NCBI RefSeq assembly: GCF_014855515.1
Contig: NZ_JACYFK010000006.1
Coordinates: forward strand, 62,001-126,000
Length of the DNA stretch: 64,000 bases
Origin: Euzebyella marina
GTDB taxonomy: Bacteria > Bacteroidota > Bacteroidia > Flavobacteriales > Flavobacteriaceae
Direction: 5' to 3'
Shown: positions 55,686 to 64,000 of the stretch, piece by piece
How the letters are laid out: every line of letters begins with the position of its first letter
How positions within the stretch are numbered: position 1 is the first letter of the stretch
Notes under the pieces: generated by a model
Told to the model about the DNA's origin: nothing
The model's database searches: none
What the model saw: only the letters and a program-made list of their open reading frames with translations
Made by a program: the position numbers and the translations under genes

Positions 55686-56054
55686 CTATTTTTTGAACAT
55701 AAAATAGACCGCTAGAATTAAAAATAGAAAAGATATCAAATGATTGAGGCGAAATGTTTCCGTTTTAAAAACAATCAAAGTGAAAATAGCAAAAACAATC
55801 AATGTTACCACTTCTTGAATTACTTTCAGCTGAATGAGCGTAAAGGGCCCGCCATTACCTTTAAAACCTAATTTATTGGCAGGTACTTGAAAGGCATACT
55901 CGAACAGGGCGATGCCCCAACTGATCAAAACAATGGAAATCAACCCCAGTTTATTGAACCATTTCAGTTCTGAGAATTTCAAATGACCATACCAGGCCAA
56001 GGTCATAAAAGCATTGCTAATGATTAAAAGTGCAATGGTTAAGAGTGATTTCAT
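55686..56054 (-). CDS. DMT family (DUF486) membrane protein
   Basis: A 122-aa protein with four hydrophobic helices. SNAFMTLAWYGHLKF near the N-terminus and FEYAFQVPANKLGF, LIQLKVIQEVVTLIVF are typical of the DUF486 family related to small multidrug transporters. The substrate is unknown. Confidence 0.9.
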   Translation of the reverse strand: MKSLLTIALLIISNAFMTLAWYGHLKFSELKWFNKLGLISIVLISWGIALFEYAFQVPANKLGFKGNGGPFTLIQLKVIQEVVTLIVFAIFTLIVFKTETFRLNHLISFLFLILAVYFMFKK

Positions 56055-56292
56055 TTAGTTCAAATTTTCAGCTTAGACACAATGGTTTTGGTTGACTTAA
56101 AAGTCGCGACAAATGTTCACTGAACTTTCGCCGGGGCACCAATGTAGCTACTAAAAGTGAATATTTGAACAATTAATATTGTCAGCTATCAACTATTTTA
56201 AATGCTAGGGAGTCCATTAATTTTCAAAAATCTAACTACCTAATCAAACCGCATTTTACCATCAAAACCACCTTCTTAAGTTGATGATTAGC

Positions 56293-56856
56293 CTACTTGA
56301 GTTCTGAAAGAATCAATTTCTTTTGTTTTAAGGTATTCTTCATAGCCTTTTCCCTGACTTTTGGGTCATCGCTATGTATCAACTCAAAATATTCTGTGGG
56401 CACTACTTGCCATGAAAGGCCATATTTGTCCTTTAACCATCCGCAAGAGCCTTCTTCGCCTCCATTGGCGGTAAGGGCATCCCAATAATAATCTGTTTCT
56501 GCCTGGTCTTTGGTATTGATGACAAAGGAAACCGCTTCATTGAATTTAAACAGTGGACCAGCGGCCAGAATACTGAACTCCATGCCCGCTATTTCAATTA
56601 CCGCTGTTTCAATACCTGCCTCATTACCACTATCTTCACTATCGAACTTGCGGAAGTCTTTCAATTTACCATCTTTAAAAATGGATAAATAATAATCCGC
56701 CACGGCCTTGGCATCTTTCTCGACCCATAGGTAGGGTGTAATTTTTTGGTTTATATGGGTCATTTTATTTGAATTTTGATTGTTTGAACAAGAAGTCACA
56801 ACGTAGAGAAAAGCAATTGCTATGTAGACACATACGGCATTTAGATTCTTTTTCAT
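56293..56856 (-). CDS. VOC family (PhnB-like) protein with a lipoprotein signal
   Basis: A 187-aa protein whose residues about 35-160 match PhnB/3-demethylubiquinone methyltransferase-like VOC domains (KITPYLWVEKDAKAVADYY, YYWDALTANGGEEGSCGWLKD, GLSWQVVPTEYFEL). In front of it is a signal sequence with a lipobox-like VTSC at Cys23, which is unusual for this cytoplasmic family. An internal ATG at residue 32 (MTHINQKITPYL) would give a normal cytoplasmic protein of about 156 aa, so the exported form is not certain. Confidence 0.85.
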   Translation of the reverse strand: MKKNLNAVCVYIAIAFLYVVTSCSNNQNSNKMTHINQKITPYLWVEKDAKAVADYYLSIFKDGKLKDFRKFDSEDSGNEAGIETAVIEIAGMEFSILAAGPLFKFNEAVSFVINTKDQAETDYYWDALTANGGEEGSCGWLKDKYGLSWQVVPTEYFELIHSDDPKVREKAMKNTLKQKKLILSELK

Positions 56857-56873
56857 CTGAGTTTATCCGAAAG

Positions 56874-57359
56874 TTACAACAACGCTTCAAGTTGGTTCAA
56901 GCATACAGTGATACCCTCTTTGAAGCCCATTTCAATCATCTTTTCTAGATGGGCCGCGTTCTCATATCGAATATCAATATTTACGGTTGTAACCGAGACC
57001 TTCTCGCTGAAATGATGCTTCCACATTGAGCTAGGTATTCCCGAGGCAACGACTCCGTTTTCATCGCAGAATGTTTTGGAGGCTGTAAAACTTTCGGAGG
57101 CATCTATTTTTTCGTAATCTTCCCTAGCCCAATGTCTTTCGTCTTTCGGACTCACCATGGCATACAATCGAAAACCACCTTCTTTGAAATCCATGGTCTT
57201 GGTTTCAGAACGATAGGGTTTCGGTGCCCACCATTGGTCAAGAATCTCTTTTTTGGTAAAAGCATCCCAAACCAACGATTTATCTGCTGCAAATTCTCTT
57301 GTAATAGATACCGTATTCGAATTTTTGTCAACGGTAAGGTCAAAAAATAGTGGGTTCAT
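56874..57359 (-). CDS. SRPBCC/AHSA1 domain protein
   Basis: A 161-aa helix-grip protein of the Aha1-like START superfamily ([33 protein letters not shown]). Function is ligand binding of unknown type. Start overlaps the arsR stop by 4 bp, and this ArsR-SRPBCC pairing is common. Confidence 0.92.
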   Translation of the reverse strand: MNPLFFDLTVDKNSNTVSITREFAADKSLVWDAFTKKEILDQWWAPKPYRSETKTMDFKEGGFRLYAMVSPKDERHWAREDYEKIDASESFTASKTFCDENGVVASGIPSSMWKHHFSEKVSVTTVNIDIRYENAAHLEKMIEMGFKEGITVCLNQLEALL

Positions 57360-57682
57360 TGTTTGTTCTTTTTTAAGGTTGATAGTAAGGTGTCAAGTTG
57401 ATCAAAACGGGTCTCCCAAATCTTTCTAAACTGTTCCAACCATACATCAATTTCTTTCATTTTCTCGATTTTAAGCTGGTAGTAGATTTCACGACCCTGC
57501 TGGTTGGCCTCGACCAAATCGCATTCGTTTAAAATTTGAATATGTTTTGAAATGGTCGGTCTTGCGGCATCAAAATTTTCGGCAATGGCACCAGCTGTCA
57601 TTGCCTGAGAGGTGAGCAAAACAAGTATGGCTCGTCTGGTAGGGTCTGATATGGCTTGAAATATATCTCTTCTTAATTTCAT
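57356..57682 (-). CDS. ArsR family transcriptional regulator
   Basis: A 108-aa winged-helix regulator ([49 protein letters not shown]). No Cys metal-binding motif is present, so it belongs to the non-metal SdpR-like group. It leads a two-gene operon with the SRPBCC protein and probably binds the dyad just upstream. Confidence 0.93.
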   Translation of the reverse strand: MKLRRDIFQAISDPTRRAILVLLTSQAMTAGAIAENFDAARPTISKHIQILNECDLVEANQQGREIYYQLKIEKMKEIDVWLEQFRKIWETRFDQLDTLLSTLKKNKQ

Positions 57683-57687
57683 TGTGA

Positions 57688-57725
57688 AGTTATTTGACTA
57701 CAAATATAAACGAAGTCACATAACT
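57688..57725 (-). promoter_or_regulatory. ArsR operator dyad framing the arsR promoter
   Basis: A 12-bp inverted repeat with one mismatch (AGTTATTTGACT at 57688-57699, AGTCACATAACT at 57714-57725) separated by 14 bp. The spacer holds TATATTTG on the minus strand (57701-57708), an exact -7 element. A regulator bound to both arms would cover the promoter, as expected for autorepression. Confidence 0.75.
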
Positions 57726-58012
57726 ACATAACATTTTTCTATTATTTATTTAAGAAGGATGGGATTTTATCTTGAAAATTGATAGGAGTGTTCTTTTTAA
57801 GAAATCTTGCTTTCCCCAGACATTTCTTCCCAATTTTCAAAAATTTTAAGTGATGTAAGCGTAGTTAGTATATGCCATGCGAAGAACTAAAAAAACCAAA
57901 ACATATCTTTCATCACCTTAAGCATTTCAACAACAGAATGTTATTGAAAAATAATCACGTTCACCCATCAGAATAGTGATGGAGTGACCAATCGAATTGA
58001 AGAAAAAATTGG
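57726..58012 (-). other. Intergenic region between aroA and arsR
   Basis: AT-rich; no gene, RNA or clear terminator found. Together with the arsR operator it makes a 330-bp gap. Confidence 0.5.
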
Positions 58013-59245
58013 TTAATCTACCTGTGATACTTCAAATTGAAGCTGTCGTAGGTCGTTCCAAAAATCGGGGTACGATTTAGAAACTACACCTGCATCATTA
58101 ACGACCAAATCAGTTTTTAGAGCCAACGGCGCAAACGCCATGGCCATACGATGATCGTTATAGGTATCTATGGCCACATCTGATTTGATGCTCTCCGAAG
58201 TTTTAAGAGTCAAATCTTTATCAGTCACCGAAATAGGTGCTCCTAATTTTGACAGTTCAGTGTTCAAAGCCTCTAACCTATCGGTCTCCTTAATTTTAAG
58301 GGTATGCAACCCAGTTAGATGGCAACCGATACCCAGACCGAAGCAGGTGACCGAAATGGTCTGCGCGATATCGGGCGCGTCGGCCAAGTCTACCATTAAG
58401 TTATCAGTCTTTGATTCGCCTGTTTTCTTAATCTCAATCGAGTTATTACTAAAAGTAGTTTCTACACCCAATTGACGGTAAATAGTGGCCAATACACTAT
58501 CGCCCTGTAAGCTATCTTCTTTATAGGCTGACAATGTAATGCTCGAACCAACGTCTGATAAGGCGACTATACTGTAAAAGTAAGATGCCGAACTCCAATC
58601 TGACTCGACAACCAAAGAGATATTGGCTACGTCGGTCTTTGGCCAAACCTTTATAGTGTTTCCTTCAAACTCATTTTGAATCCCGATTTGAGAGAGAAGG
58701 GCCAATGTCATTTTTATGTAGGGTACCGAAGTGATTTTACCCACCAAATCAAGTTCCAGTCCATTTTCTAAACTCGGAGCGGTCAACAATAAAGATGAGA
58801 TATACTGACTACTAATGTTCGCCGGAAGACTCACCTTATTTTTAGTGATTTTTTTCCCTTTTATGTGAAGCGGTGGGTAGCCTTCGTTCTGACCATATTC
58901 GATGTCAGCGCCCAAACTACGCAAAGCCTCAACCAAGACCTTTACAGGCCTTTCCGTCATACGTTGCGATCCCGTTAAAGTAATCTCTTTACCCTCTTGA
59001 CATGCAAAAAAACTGGTCAAAAAGCGCATGGCCGTACCTGCATGGTGAATATCCACCACTCCCTTATCTATCTTCAGCCCCTTTTGCATAACTTGGGCAT
59101 CATCAGAATTAGAAAGGTTTTCAATACCGATACTGGGAAACAAAGCTTGCAACAACAAAGAGCGGTTCGTTTCGCTCTTTGAGCCGGTAATCTGAATATT
59201 CGATTTTAATAAGGTTTTTGAAGGCGCTGATAACTTTAATTTCAA
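58013..59245 (-). CDS. aroA: 3-phosphoshikimate 1-carboxyvinyltransferase (EPSP synthase)
   Basis: Sixth step of the shikimate pathway: joins PEP and shikimate-3-phosphate. GSKSETNRSLLLQAL (residues 21-35) binds shikimate-3-phosphate, HHAGTAMRFLTSFFA replaces the usual NAGTAxR loop, and YNDHRMAMAFAPLAL is the C-terminal signature. Length is 410 aa, slightly short but normal for Bacteroidota. Confidence 0.96.
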   Translation of the reverse strand: MKLKLSAPSKTLLKSNIQITGSKSETNRSLLLQALFPSIGIENLSNSDDAQVMQKGLKIDKGVVDIHHAGTAMRFLTSFFACQEGKEITLTGSQRMTERPVKVLVEALRSLGADIEYGQNEGYPPLHIKGKKITKNKVSLPANISSQYISSLLLTAPSLENGLELDLVGKITSVPYIKMTLALLSQIGIQNEFEGNTIKVWPKTDVANISLVVESDWSSASYFYSIVALSDVGSSITLSAYKEDSLQGDSVLATIYRQLGVETTFSNNSIEIKKTGESKTDNLMVDLADAPDIAQTISVTCFGLGIGCHLTGLHTLKIKETDRLEALNTELSKLGAPISVTDKDLTLKTSESIKSDVAIDTYNDHRMAMAFAPLALKTDLVVNDAGVVSKSYPDFWNDLRQLQFEVSQVD

Positions 59246-59353
59246 GAGTGCTCGGTCTTTAAGATTAGAAACTGTAGCAACTTACCCATCACCGTTCTTG
59301 AACTAAATAGAGCAGTTTACCACTTGCGAAAAAATAGCTTAAAAAAGCAGCTG

Positions 59354-59361
59354 CAAATATA
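59354..59361 (-). promoter_or_regulatory. Putative -7 element for aroA
   Basis: Minus-strand TATATTTG, an exact consensus match about 109 bp before the aroA start. Its downstream flank (CAGC) matches that of the queA promoter. No clear TTG -33. Confidence 0.45.
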
Positions 59362-59364
59362 CTA

Positions 59365-59691
59365 CTATTTAAGTTTTTCGTTGTTGTGATGACGGTCATG
59401 ATCACGACGCGTCTTTAGCTCTAATTTACGGTCGAAAGCCTCTTGAAGATCAACTCCGGTTTGGTTGGCTAGGCACAGCGTTACAAAGAGCACATCGGCC
59501 AACTCTTCACCCAAATCCTTCTTTTTATCAGACTCTTTTTCGCTCTGCTCGCCATAGCGCCTTGCTATAATTCGTGCCACTTCGCCCACCTCTTCAGTAA
59601 GCTGGGCCATATTTGTCAATTCGTTGAAATAACGAACACCGTGGTTATTGATCCAATTATCTACTTCCTGTTGCGCTTTCTTTATACTCAT
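59365..59691 (-). CDS. MazG-like nucleotide pyrophosphohydrolase
   Basis: A 108-aa all-alpha NTP pyrophosphatase. LTEEVGEVARIIARRYGEQ and LGEELADVLFVTLCLANQ give the EExxE and ExxD metal-binding motifs. It probably cleans up non-canonical nucleotides. Its first 35 bp overlap the end of the DUF3857 gene upstream. Confidence 0.93.
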   Translation of the reverse strand: MSIKKAQQEVDNWINNHGVRYFNELTNMAQLTEEVGEVARIIARRYGEQSEKESDKKKDLGEELADVLFVTLCLANQTGVDLQEAFDRKLELKTRRDHDRHHNNEKLK

Positions 59692-61642
59692 CGGCTTTTT
59701 TGGCCAGAACCACCTGCTCCGAACCTTTAATAATTATCTGATTATAGTACTCCTTTAATTCTAAATAATTTAGTGCAGATACTACCGCATTATTAAGCTC
59801 AAAGGTAACCGATAATTGTAAGCCAAGGTTATTTTTTTGAATGACATACTTATATCTGCCCAAATCATTTGGCAAGTTCATCAATATATTCTCGGGTAAA
59901 GTTTCTACCGCATAGCCATCAGGAATCTTTATATTGACCAGATACCTGTTTCTAAATGGAAAACCATAATCGATAGGATACTCCCGTTTTTCCAATTTAA
60001 ACGGATTTTCTTGAATTCGTAAAAACGAGAGCGGATTCAAATAGATTTTACCATCGATAACATCGGCCCCCTCTTCTATCTCGTAAAAGAAATTTTCAGA
60101 TACATTACCCTCATGTGTGTCGGTATTCTTAGCATCATAATCAGAGATTTCAATATTAAAGTACTTCTGTTCTAGCTCATTAAGAAATTCATCTATATCT
60201 CGGTTCTTAAAATTATTTCTAAAATTGAAAGCGGTATGGTTGCTCAATCTTGATTTGTATTTACCTTCTGCAGATCCATCATCGTTGACCGTCAAATCGA
60301 GGGAGTAAACATTGTCTGCCTTTTTTGGAGAAATACTTGAAATATGCTTCCAAACTTTATTTGGGTTATCGACTATCAAACCTCCCCAATTATAGTCCCT
60401 TATAGGTAAAAGGTTGATATCACTAAATTCCTCAGTGGCATCCATATAATAATCCTTACCGTTAATGGAGGCATGAGCAATCACATAATTGAGCCTGTCA
60501 AGAGTCGGGTATAGGGGAATTGCATTCTCTTTGGTACTTAATATGACCGGATTTGCCTTTAACCCTGCATATCGTAACATGGCCACCAATAGCAAATTAA
60601 TATCTGCTGCATTGCCCTTTTTATCTTTCAAGGTCTTTTTCAAACCGTTCTGAAAAGACTTACCGTCAATACCGTTCCATTCTGTTTCATCCTTCACGTA
60701 CTTAAATAACAACTTGGCAATTTCAAGGTCATCGGTCTTACCTTCTAAAATATCGTCTAGCTCGCTTTTAAAAGAACGTGTTTTATCAAGCTCATTTTTA
60801 TAATCGCTGCTACTACCTATTGACTTTGCAACATCTGCCCAATTTTGGGCATAGCTCTTAAAGGGTATTCCTGGAATATCTATTGAAATTAGCTCAAACA
60901 AGGCCCCCGACCTATAATTATTTATATTGTCAACGAACTTTTCAGCCTTCATGGCGGGAATATCCTTCAAATCGTAACTGGTTATAATGACATCCATGCC
61001 TAACCGATGATCTCGCTTCGTAGTTTCAGAAGAGTTCAACATAAAAAAGCCTTTTTGGGTCTGCCGAAAATTAAACCCTTTAGGCGTTCGCAATTCTGCC
61101 ACCAAGCGCTTGATAGGTATATCTCGCTGAAAACGAAACTCATCGATATTCCATATGAAAGGGGAACGAATGCTATAACTGAACTCAATTACCGAACCTT
61201 CTTTGACATTCGGCAAAGTAAAAGTGACCTGGTCGTAGTTATAGCTCAATTCATTATCAAAAATCTGGCCTTTTCCCAATTCAGATTTTATAATTTTGCC
61301 GTCTACCAAGTTGTAGGTAAAGGCTTTTATCTTTCGAACTTCTTCTTTCTCTGAACGTCCATTATAAAGATTGATTTGCTCCGTAGCATGATCAAACCCA
61401 TCTTTGGAATATATTTTAATCCGCTCATGTACATTGGTATTCAGAGTGGCCACCCCACTGCTTGATTGCAAAAAGGTCTCTTGGGACCGATAGAGAACCG
61501 CGGCCTCTGCGTCTGGATCTAAGGCGTATTGCTTTTCTTCAAGTTCTTCTTTGGTTATATCACCAAACTTTACTTCTTGTGCATTCACAGAGCCAATACC
61601 AAAGAGTAAGGCCACTATAATTCTCTTCGCATGTATAATCAT
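59657..61642 (-). CDS. DUF3857 protein with degenerate transglutaminase-like domain
   Basis: A 661-aa secreted protein (signal ends SVNAQ). The N-terminal DUF3857 beta region covers about 60-220, and a transglutaminase-like fold about 270-410. The catalytic Cys is replaced: KKGNAADIN has Ala345 where the partner gene has Cys. The His position is Tyr386, and Asp401 remains in YYMDAT. The C-terminal part is a DUF2569/beta-type region of unknown role. It overlaps its paralogue by 4 bp. Confidence 0.9.
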   Translation of the reverse strand: MIIHAKRIIVALLFGIGSVNAQEVKFGDITKEELEEKQYALDPDAEAAVLYRSQETFLQSSSGVATLNTNVHERIKIYSKDGFDHATEQINLYNGRSEKEEVRKIKAFTYNLVDGKIIKSELGKGQIFDNELSYNYDQVTFTLPNVKEGSVIEFSYSIRSPFIWNIDEFRFQRDIPIKRLVAELRTPKGFNFRQTQKGFFMLNSSETTKRDHRLGMDVIITSYDLKDIPAMKAEKFVDNINNYRSGALFELISIDIPGIPFKSYAQNWADVAKSIGSSSDYKNELDKTRSFKSELDDILEGKTDDLEIAKLLFKYVKDETEWNGIDGKSFQNGLKKTLKDKKGNAADINLLLVAMLRYAGLKANPVILSTKENAIPLYPTLDRLNYVIAHASINGKDYYMDATEEFSDINLLPIRDYNWGGLIVDNPNKVWKHISSISPKKADNVYSLDLTVNDDGSAEGKYKSRLSNHTAFNFRNNFKNRDIDEFLNELEQKYFNIEISDYDAKNTDTHEGNVSENFFYEIEEGADVIDGKIYLNPLSFLRIQENPFKLEKREYPIDYGFPFRNRYLVNIKIPDGYAVETLPENILMNLPNDLGRYKYVIQKNNLGLQLSVTFELNNAVVSALNYLELKEYYNQIIIKGSEQVVLAKKADEYKESATGSR

Positions 61643-63549
61643 AGTATGGGTTTTAAGACAACCTTTGAATTGTCATATTTTGAAACGGATTTAAGAAAAT
61701 CACGGAATGCCCCATACTCCGTGTTAGCATATTCGCCTGACTTTAACAATAGCTTTCTTTTTAATACTACCTGGCCTTCTACATCTTCAACTTTAAGTTC
61801 ATAACTGCCGTATTTAGTAGAAATTTGAATTGGCTGCGGAATCGACTCTACACCATATCCTTCAGGAAGACCCACAGTAAATTCATCTTCATCAAAAAAG
61901 CCCCTTTGAATCTCAAAAGGAAGTTTTCGATTTCTATAGCGATTCGGCACAAATTTGTACTTATTAAAAGCGTTTACGGCAAAAAGAAGGCGGTCACCAC
62001 TTTTAGCCGCGTAGTTCGAAGCATTTACAGAGACCTCTTCGGTAAATTTCACTTCATTCTTATTATTATCGAAACGATATGAACTTACCCGCAGGTTATT
62101 AATATAGTCCCAGTAATTCTTGTAATGTTTTTCAATATCATCCTCAGTATCATCGACCAAACCGAACCGATCATCATATTGAATACCACTGGTTAGAATG
62201 GAAACTTCACCATCAATACTACCATCAGAATTTAAATTGTAAGAACCAAGGGTCAATTGATGGTTTTGCTCATCGATATACGAGGTAGTTTTAACAATCT
62301 CGCCACCATCAGGTTTGATTACAAATGCTTTTCTGTTATCTGTAAAATCACCTATGAAACCAAAAGGAAGCGTCTGCGAGGTACAATCGATCCAATAATA
62401 ATTCTGATTATGAGGTATTGCCAATATGGCGTGGTTGCCCTGTGCCAAATCAGGAAAATCTTCATCAAAATCTATCTGTTCGTTTCCTGCTTCTACATGA
62501 GCGTAGTACGCCTCTACCCCAACCTCTCTTAAAAGTGCCATGGTATAGTTGGAGAGACCTTTACAGTCACCATATTTCACCCTATCCACATCCATAGCAC
62601 TAATCGGTTGCATACCTCCAATACCTACTTGAACACTTATATATCTTGTATTCTTTTGAACATATTCATAAACGATTTTGGCCTTCTCCAAATCATCTTC
62701 TACTCCTTCGACCAAAGCATTGATTTTGTTTTTTGTAGATAAGGGCAACGCATTACGGCCATTTAATAGATTTTGAGACATCCAAACTCCAAGATCCGCC
62801 CATGACCCGATGGATGCATCATAACCTTCATAATGAAAATTAACAGGTCTTATTTTAATCTTTGGGGACAAAAGGGCAAAAGAAGGGCAATAACTTTCCC
62901 TTTTAATGGAAGGAACATTTTTAGCTGAATAGGTGATACTACCCACTGTCTCCTCTTTTTGAAAATCGACATCCTCTAAATTAAATTCCTTTATAACTGG
63001 TCTTAGCTCGTCATTTGCATAGTTGATTTTCAAAAGACTATTTTCAGTACTGACCATAAAGCCATCTAAGAAAGCCCAAGAGGATGGAATATCTCCTGTA
63101 TTCTTGGTGTTCAACTCATAGGAAAATTCCAAGGTATAAGGATAACCAGTTGGGGTATATGGATAATATTTGATCCTAGAATCTGTATAAAGTGTATTAC
63201 CATCTACGGCACTTACATCTTTAAAGTCTTTTTCTTTGATTCTTTCAATCTGTTCACCTTGCGAATCATAAATAAAGGCTTCTATGTTTTTAATCTTTCT
63301 ACCATTATCATAGTATGTGTAGGCCAAGGCAAATTCATTGCCTGATTCATTCAAGACGGTAACTATCTTCTTGGCCTTTAGAGTAAGATCAGTTCTGGAG
63401 TTGATATCAACTATCATCTCATCGTAGCGTACAATGGCATTTGCATCATTGGTAAGATTATCACTTAATCCCTCTAGGGTATAAGGTGATTCTTGTGTAT
63501 ACGAGTAGCTTGAAAAGAATAATGAAATGGTTAGAAATAAGTAACGCAT
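61639..63549 (-). CDS. DUF3857 and transglutaminase domain protein, intact triad
   Basis: A 636-aa secreted protein (signal RYLFLTISLFFSSYSYTQ). DUF3857 covers about 40-210 and the transglutaminase-like domain about 240-400. The triad is Cys329 (KYGDCKGLS), His373 (GNHAILAI) and Asp388 (YYWIDCT). Likely a periplasmic or surface peptidase/transamidase-type enzyme; the substrate is unknown. First of the tandem pair. Confidence 0.92.
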   Translation of the reverse strand: MRYLFLTISLFFSSYSYTQESPYTLEGLSDNLTNDANAIVRYDEMIVDINSRTDLTLKAKKIVTVLNESGNEFALAYTYYDNGRKIKNIEAFIYDSQGEQIERIKEKDFKDVSAVDGNTLYTDSRIKYYPYTPTGYPYTLEFSYELNTKNTGDIPSSWAFLDGFMVSTENSLLKINYANDELRPVIKEFNLEDVDFQKEETVGSITYSAKNVPSIKRESYCPSFALLSPKIKIRPVNFHYEGYDASIGSWADLGVWMSQNLLNGRNALPLSTKNKINALVEGVEDDLEKAKIVYEYVQKNTRYISVQVGIGGMQPISAMDVDRVKYGDCKGLSNYTMALLREVGVEAYYAHVEAGNEQIDFDEDFPDLAQGNHAILAIPHNQNYYWIDCTSQTLPFGFIGDFTDNRKAFVIKPDGGEIVKTTSYIDEQNHQLTLGSYNLNSDGSIDGEVSILTSGIQYDDRFGLVDDTEDDIEKHYKNYWDYINNLRVSSYRFDNNKNEVKFTEEVSVNASNYAAKSGDRLLFAVNAFNKYKFVPNRYRNRKLPFEIQRGFFDEDEFTVGLPEGYGVESIPQPIQISTKYGSYELKVEDVEGQVVLKRKLLLKSGEYANTEYGAFRDFLKSVSKYDNSKVVLKPIL

Positions 63550-63629
63550 GGTTTACGGCGGTTGAAAATCTACTGCCACAAATCACCACTTTTTCTTACA
63601 GACATCAAGAATTATTCGACAAGTCGGTA

Positions 63630-64000
63630 CTATTCTTTGTTCTTTGTATCAAACGTTATAGTAACCGGTCCGTCATTTAAGAGTTCGACCTTCATATCAG
63701 CGCCAAAAACCCCTGTACCGACCTTTTTACCAAGGTCTTCCTCCAACCGTTTTACAAAATCTTCGTAAAGTGGAACAGCGACATCAGGCTTTGCAGCCTT
63801 TATATACGAAGGGCGGTTTCCTTTTTTGGTAGCCGCGTGAAGGGTAAACTGACTAACGATAATGGCATCGCCATCAATATCAATTAATGATCGGTTCATT
63901 ACACCCTGGTCATCATTAAAAATACGCAGGTTGGCCATTTTTCTTGATAGCCATTCTATATCGTCAGGGGTATCGGCATCTTCAATACCTAGTAAAACTA
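63630..64000 (-). CDS. dtd: D-aminoacyl-tRNA deacylase, 5' end cut by window edge
   Basis: Removes D-amino acids from mischarged tRNA. SQFTLHAATKKGNRPSY (SQFTL motif with catalytic Thr) and the C-terminal GVFGADMKVELLNDGPVT (GxxxxxxNxGPVT motif) are diagnostic. The frame stays open past the internal ATG at 63938 to the window end with family-like sequence (LGIEDADTPDDIEWLSRKM), so the true start lies beyond 64000. Confidence 0.95.
   Translation of the reverse strand, partial: VLLGIEDADTPDDIEWLSRKMANLRIFNDDQGVMNRSLIDIDGDAIIVSQFTLHAATKKGNRPSYIKAAKPDVAVPLYEDFVKRLEEDLGKKVGTGVFGADMKVELLNDGPVTITFDTKNKE

Overview
The window is a chromosomal segment of a member of the Bacteroidota, almost certainly a marine-type Flavobacteriaceae. 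The evidence is the gliding-motility pair gldB-gldC beside nadE, a flavobacterial-style division/cell-wall cluster with a long-tailed FtsZ, many lipoproteins with an SxxC-type lipobox, DUF6090 and DUF2805 family proteins, and promoters that fit the Bacteroidota -7 consensus TAnnTTTG instead of TATAAT. I see no rRNA, tRNA, CRISPR array, insertion sequence or prophage.

Layout. 28-15504 (minus strand) is a complete dcw operon: mraZ, rsmH, ftsL, ftsI, murE, mraY, murD, ftsW, murG, murC, ftsQ, ftsA, ftsZ. The genes are tightly packed or overlapping, and three 10-bp MraZ boxes lie just upstream of mraZ. 15749-18124 (plus) holds an alpha/beta hydrolase, the GTPase EngB and a subclass B1 metallo-beta-lactamase-like lipoprotein. 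18128-19796 is an AT-rich islet with one unrecognised gene and long empty flanks. 19797-26591 is accessory: a Crp/Fnr regulator, an NQO1-like oxidoreductase, a DUF6090 protein, a secreted BNR propeller, a PhoD-type phosphatase, a lipoprotein, a DUF2805 protein and a small outer-membrane barrel.

26592-32938 is a curli (functional amyloid) operon of Bacteroidota type: a long leader region, a large curlin-repeat protein, a terminator, a second divergent curlin-like protein, a CsgE with an extra N-terminal beta domain (CsgH-like by inference), CsgF, a CsgG carrying an extra C-terminal beta-barrel, and a lipoprotein with a carboxypeptidase-regulatory-like domain plus a TolB/PD40-like propeller. 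This is the most distinctive system in the window.

33051-40986 is mixed metabolic and stress content: DinB, lipoproteins, an acetyltransferase, a Tat-exported sugar isomerase translationally coupled to a Crp/Fnr regulator, two pirins with a small GNAT, a TetR/cupin divergent pair with two matching operators, and a c-type cytochrome. 41050-46064 is the gldC-gldB / nadE / response regulator / dnaG block. Here the response regulator has Glu at the phosphoacceptor position and the primase lacks all zinc ligands of its CHC2 domain. 46137-51526 contains a sorbosone/glucose dehydrogenase-like lipoprotein, small envelope proteins, and an ECF sigma / putative anti-sigma / coiled-coil outer-membrane barrel set. 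51616-54922 is housekeeping (polyprenyl synthase, rlmN, queA). 55094-57682 has a lipoprotein, a DMT protein, an exported VOC protein and an ArsR-SRPBCC pair with a clear operator. 58013-64000 has aroA, a MazG-like pyrophosphohydrolase, a tandem pair of DUF3857/transglutaminase-like proteins (one with an intact triad, one degenerate) and a dtd gene cut by the window edge.
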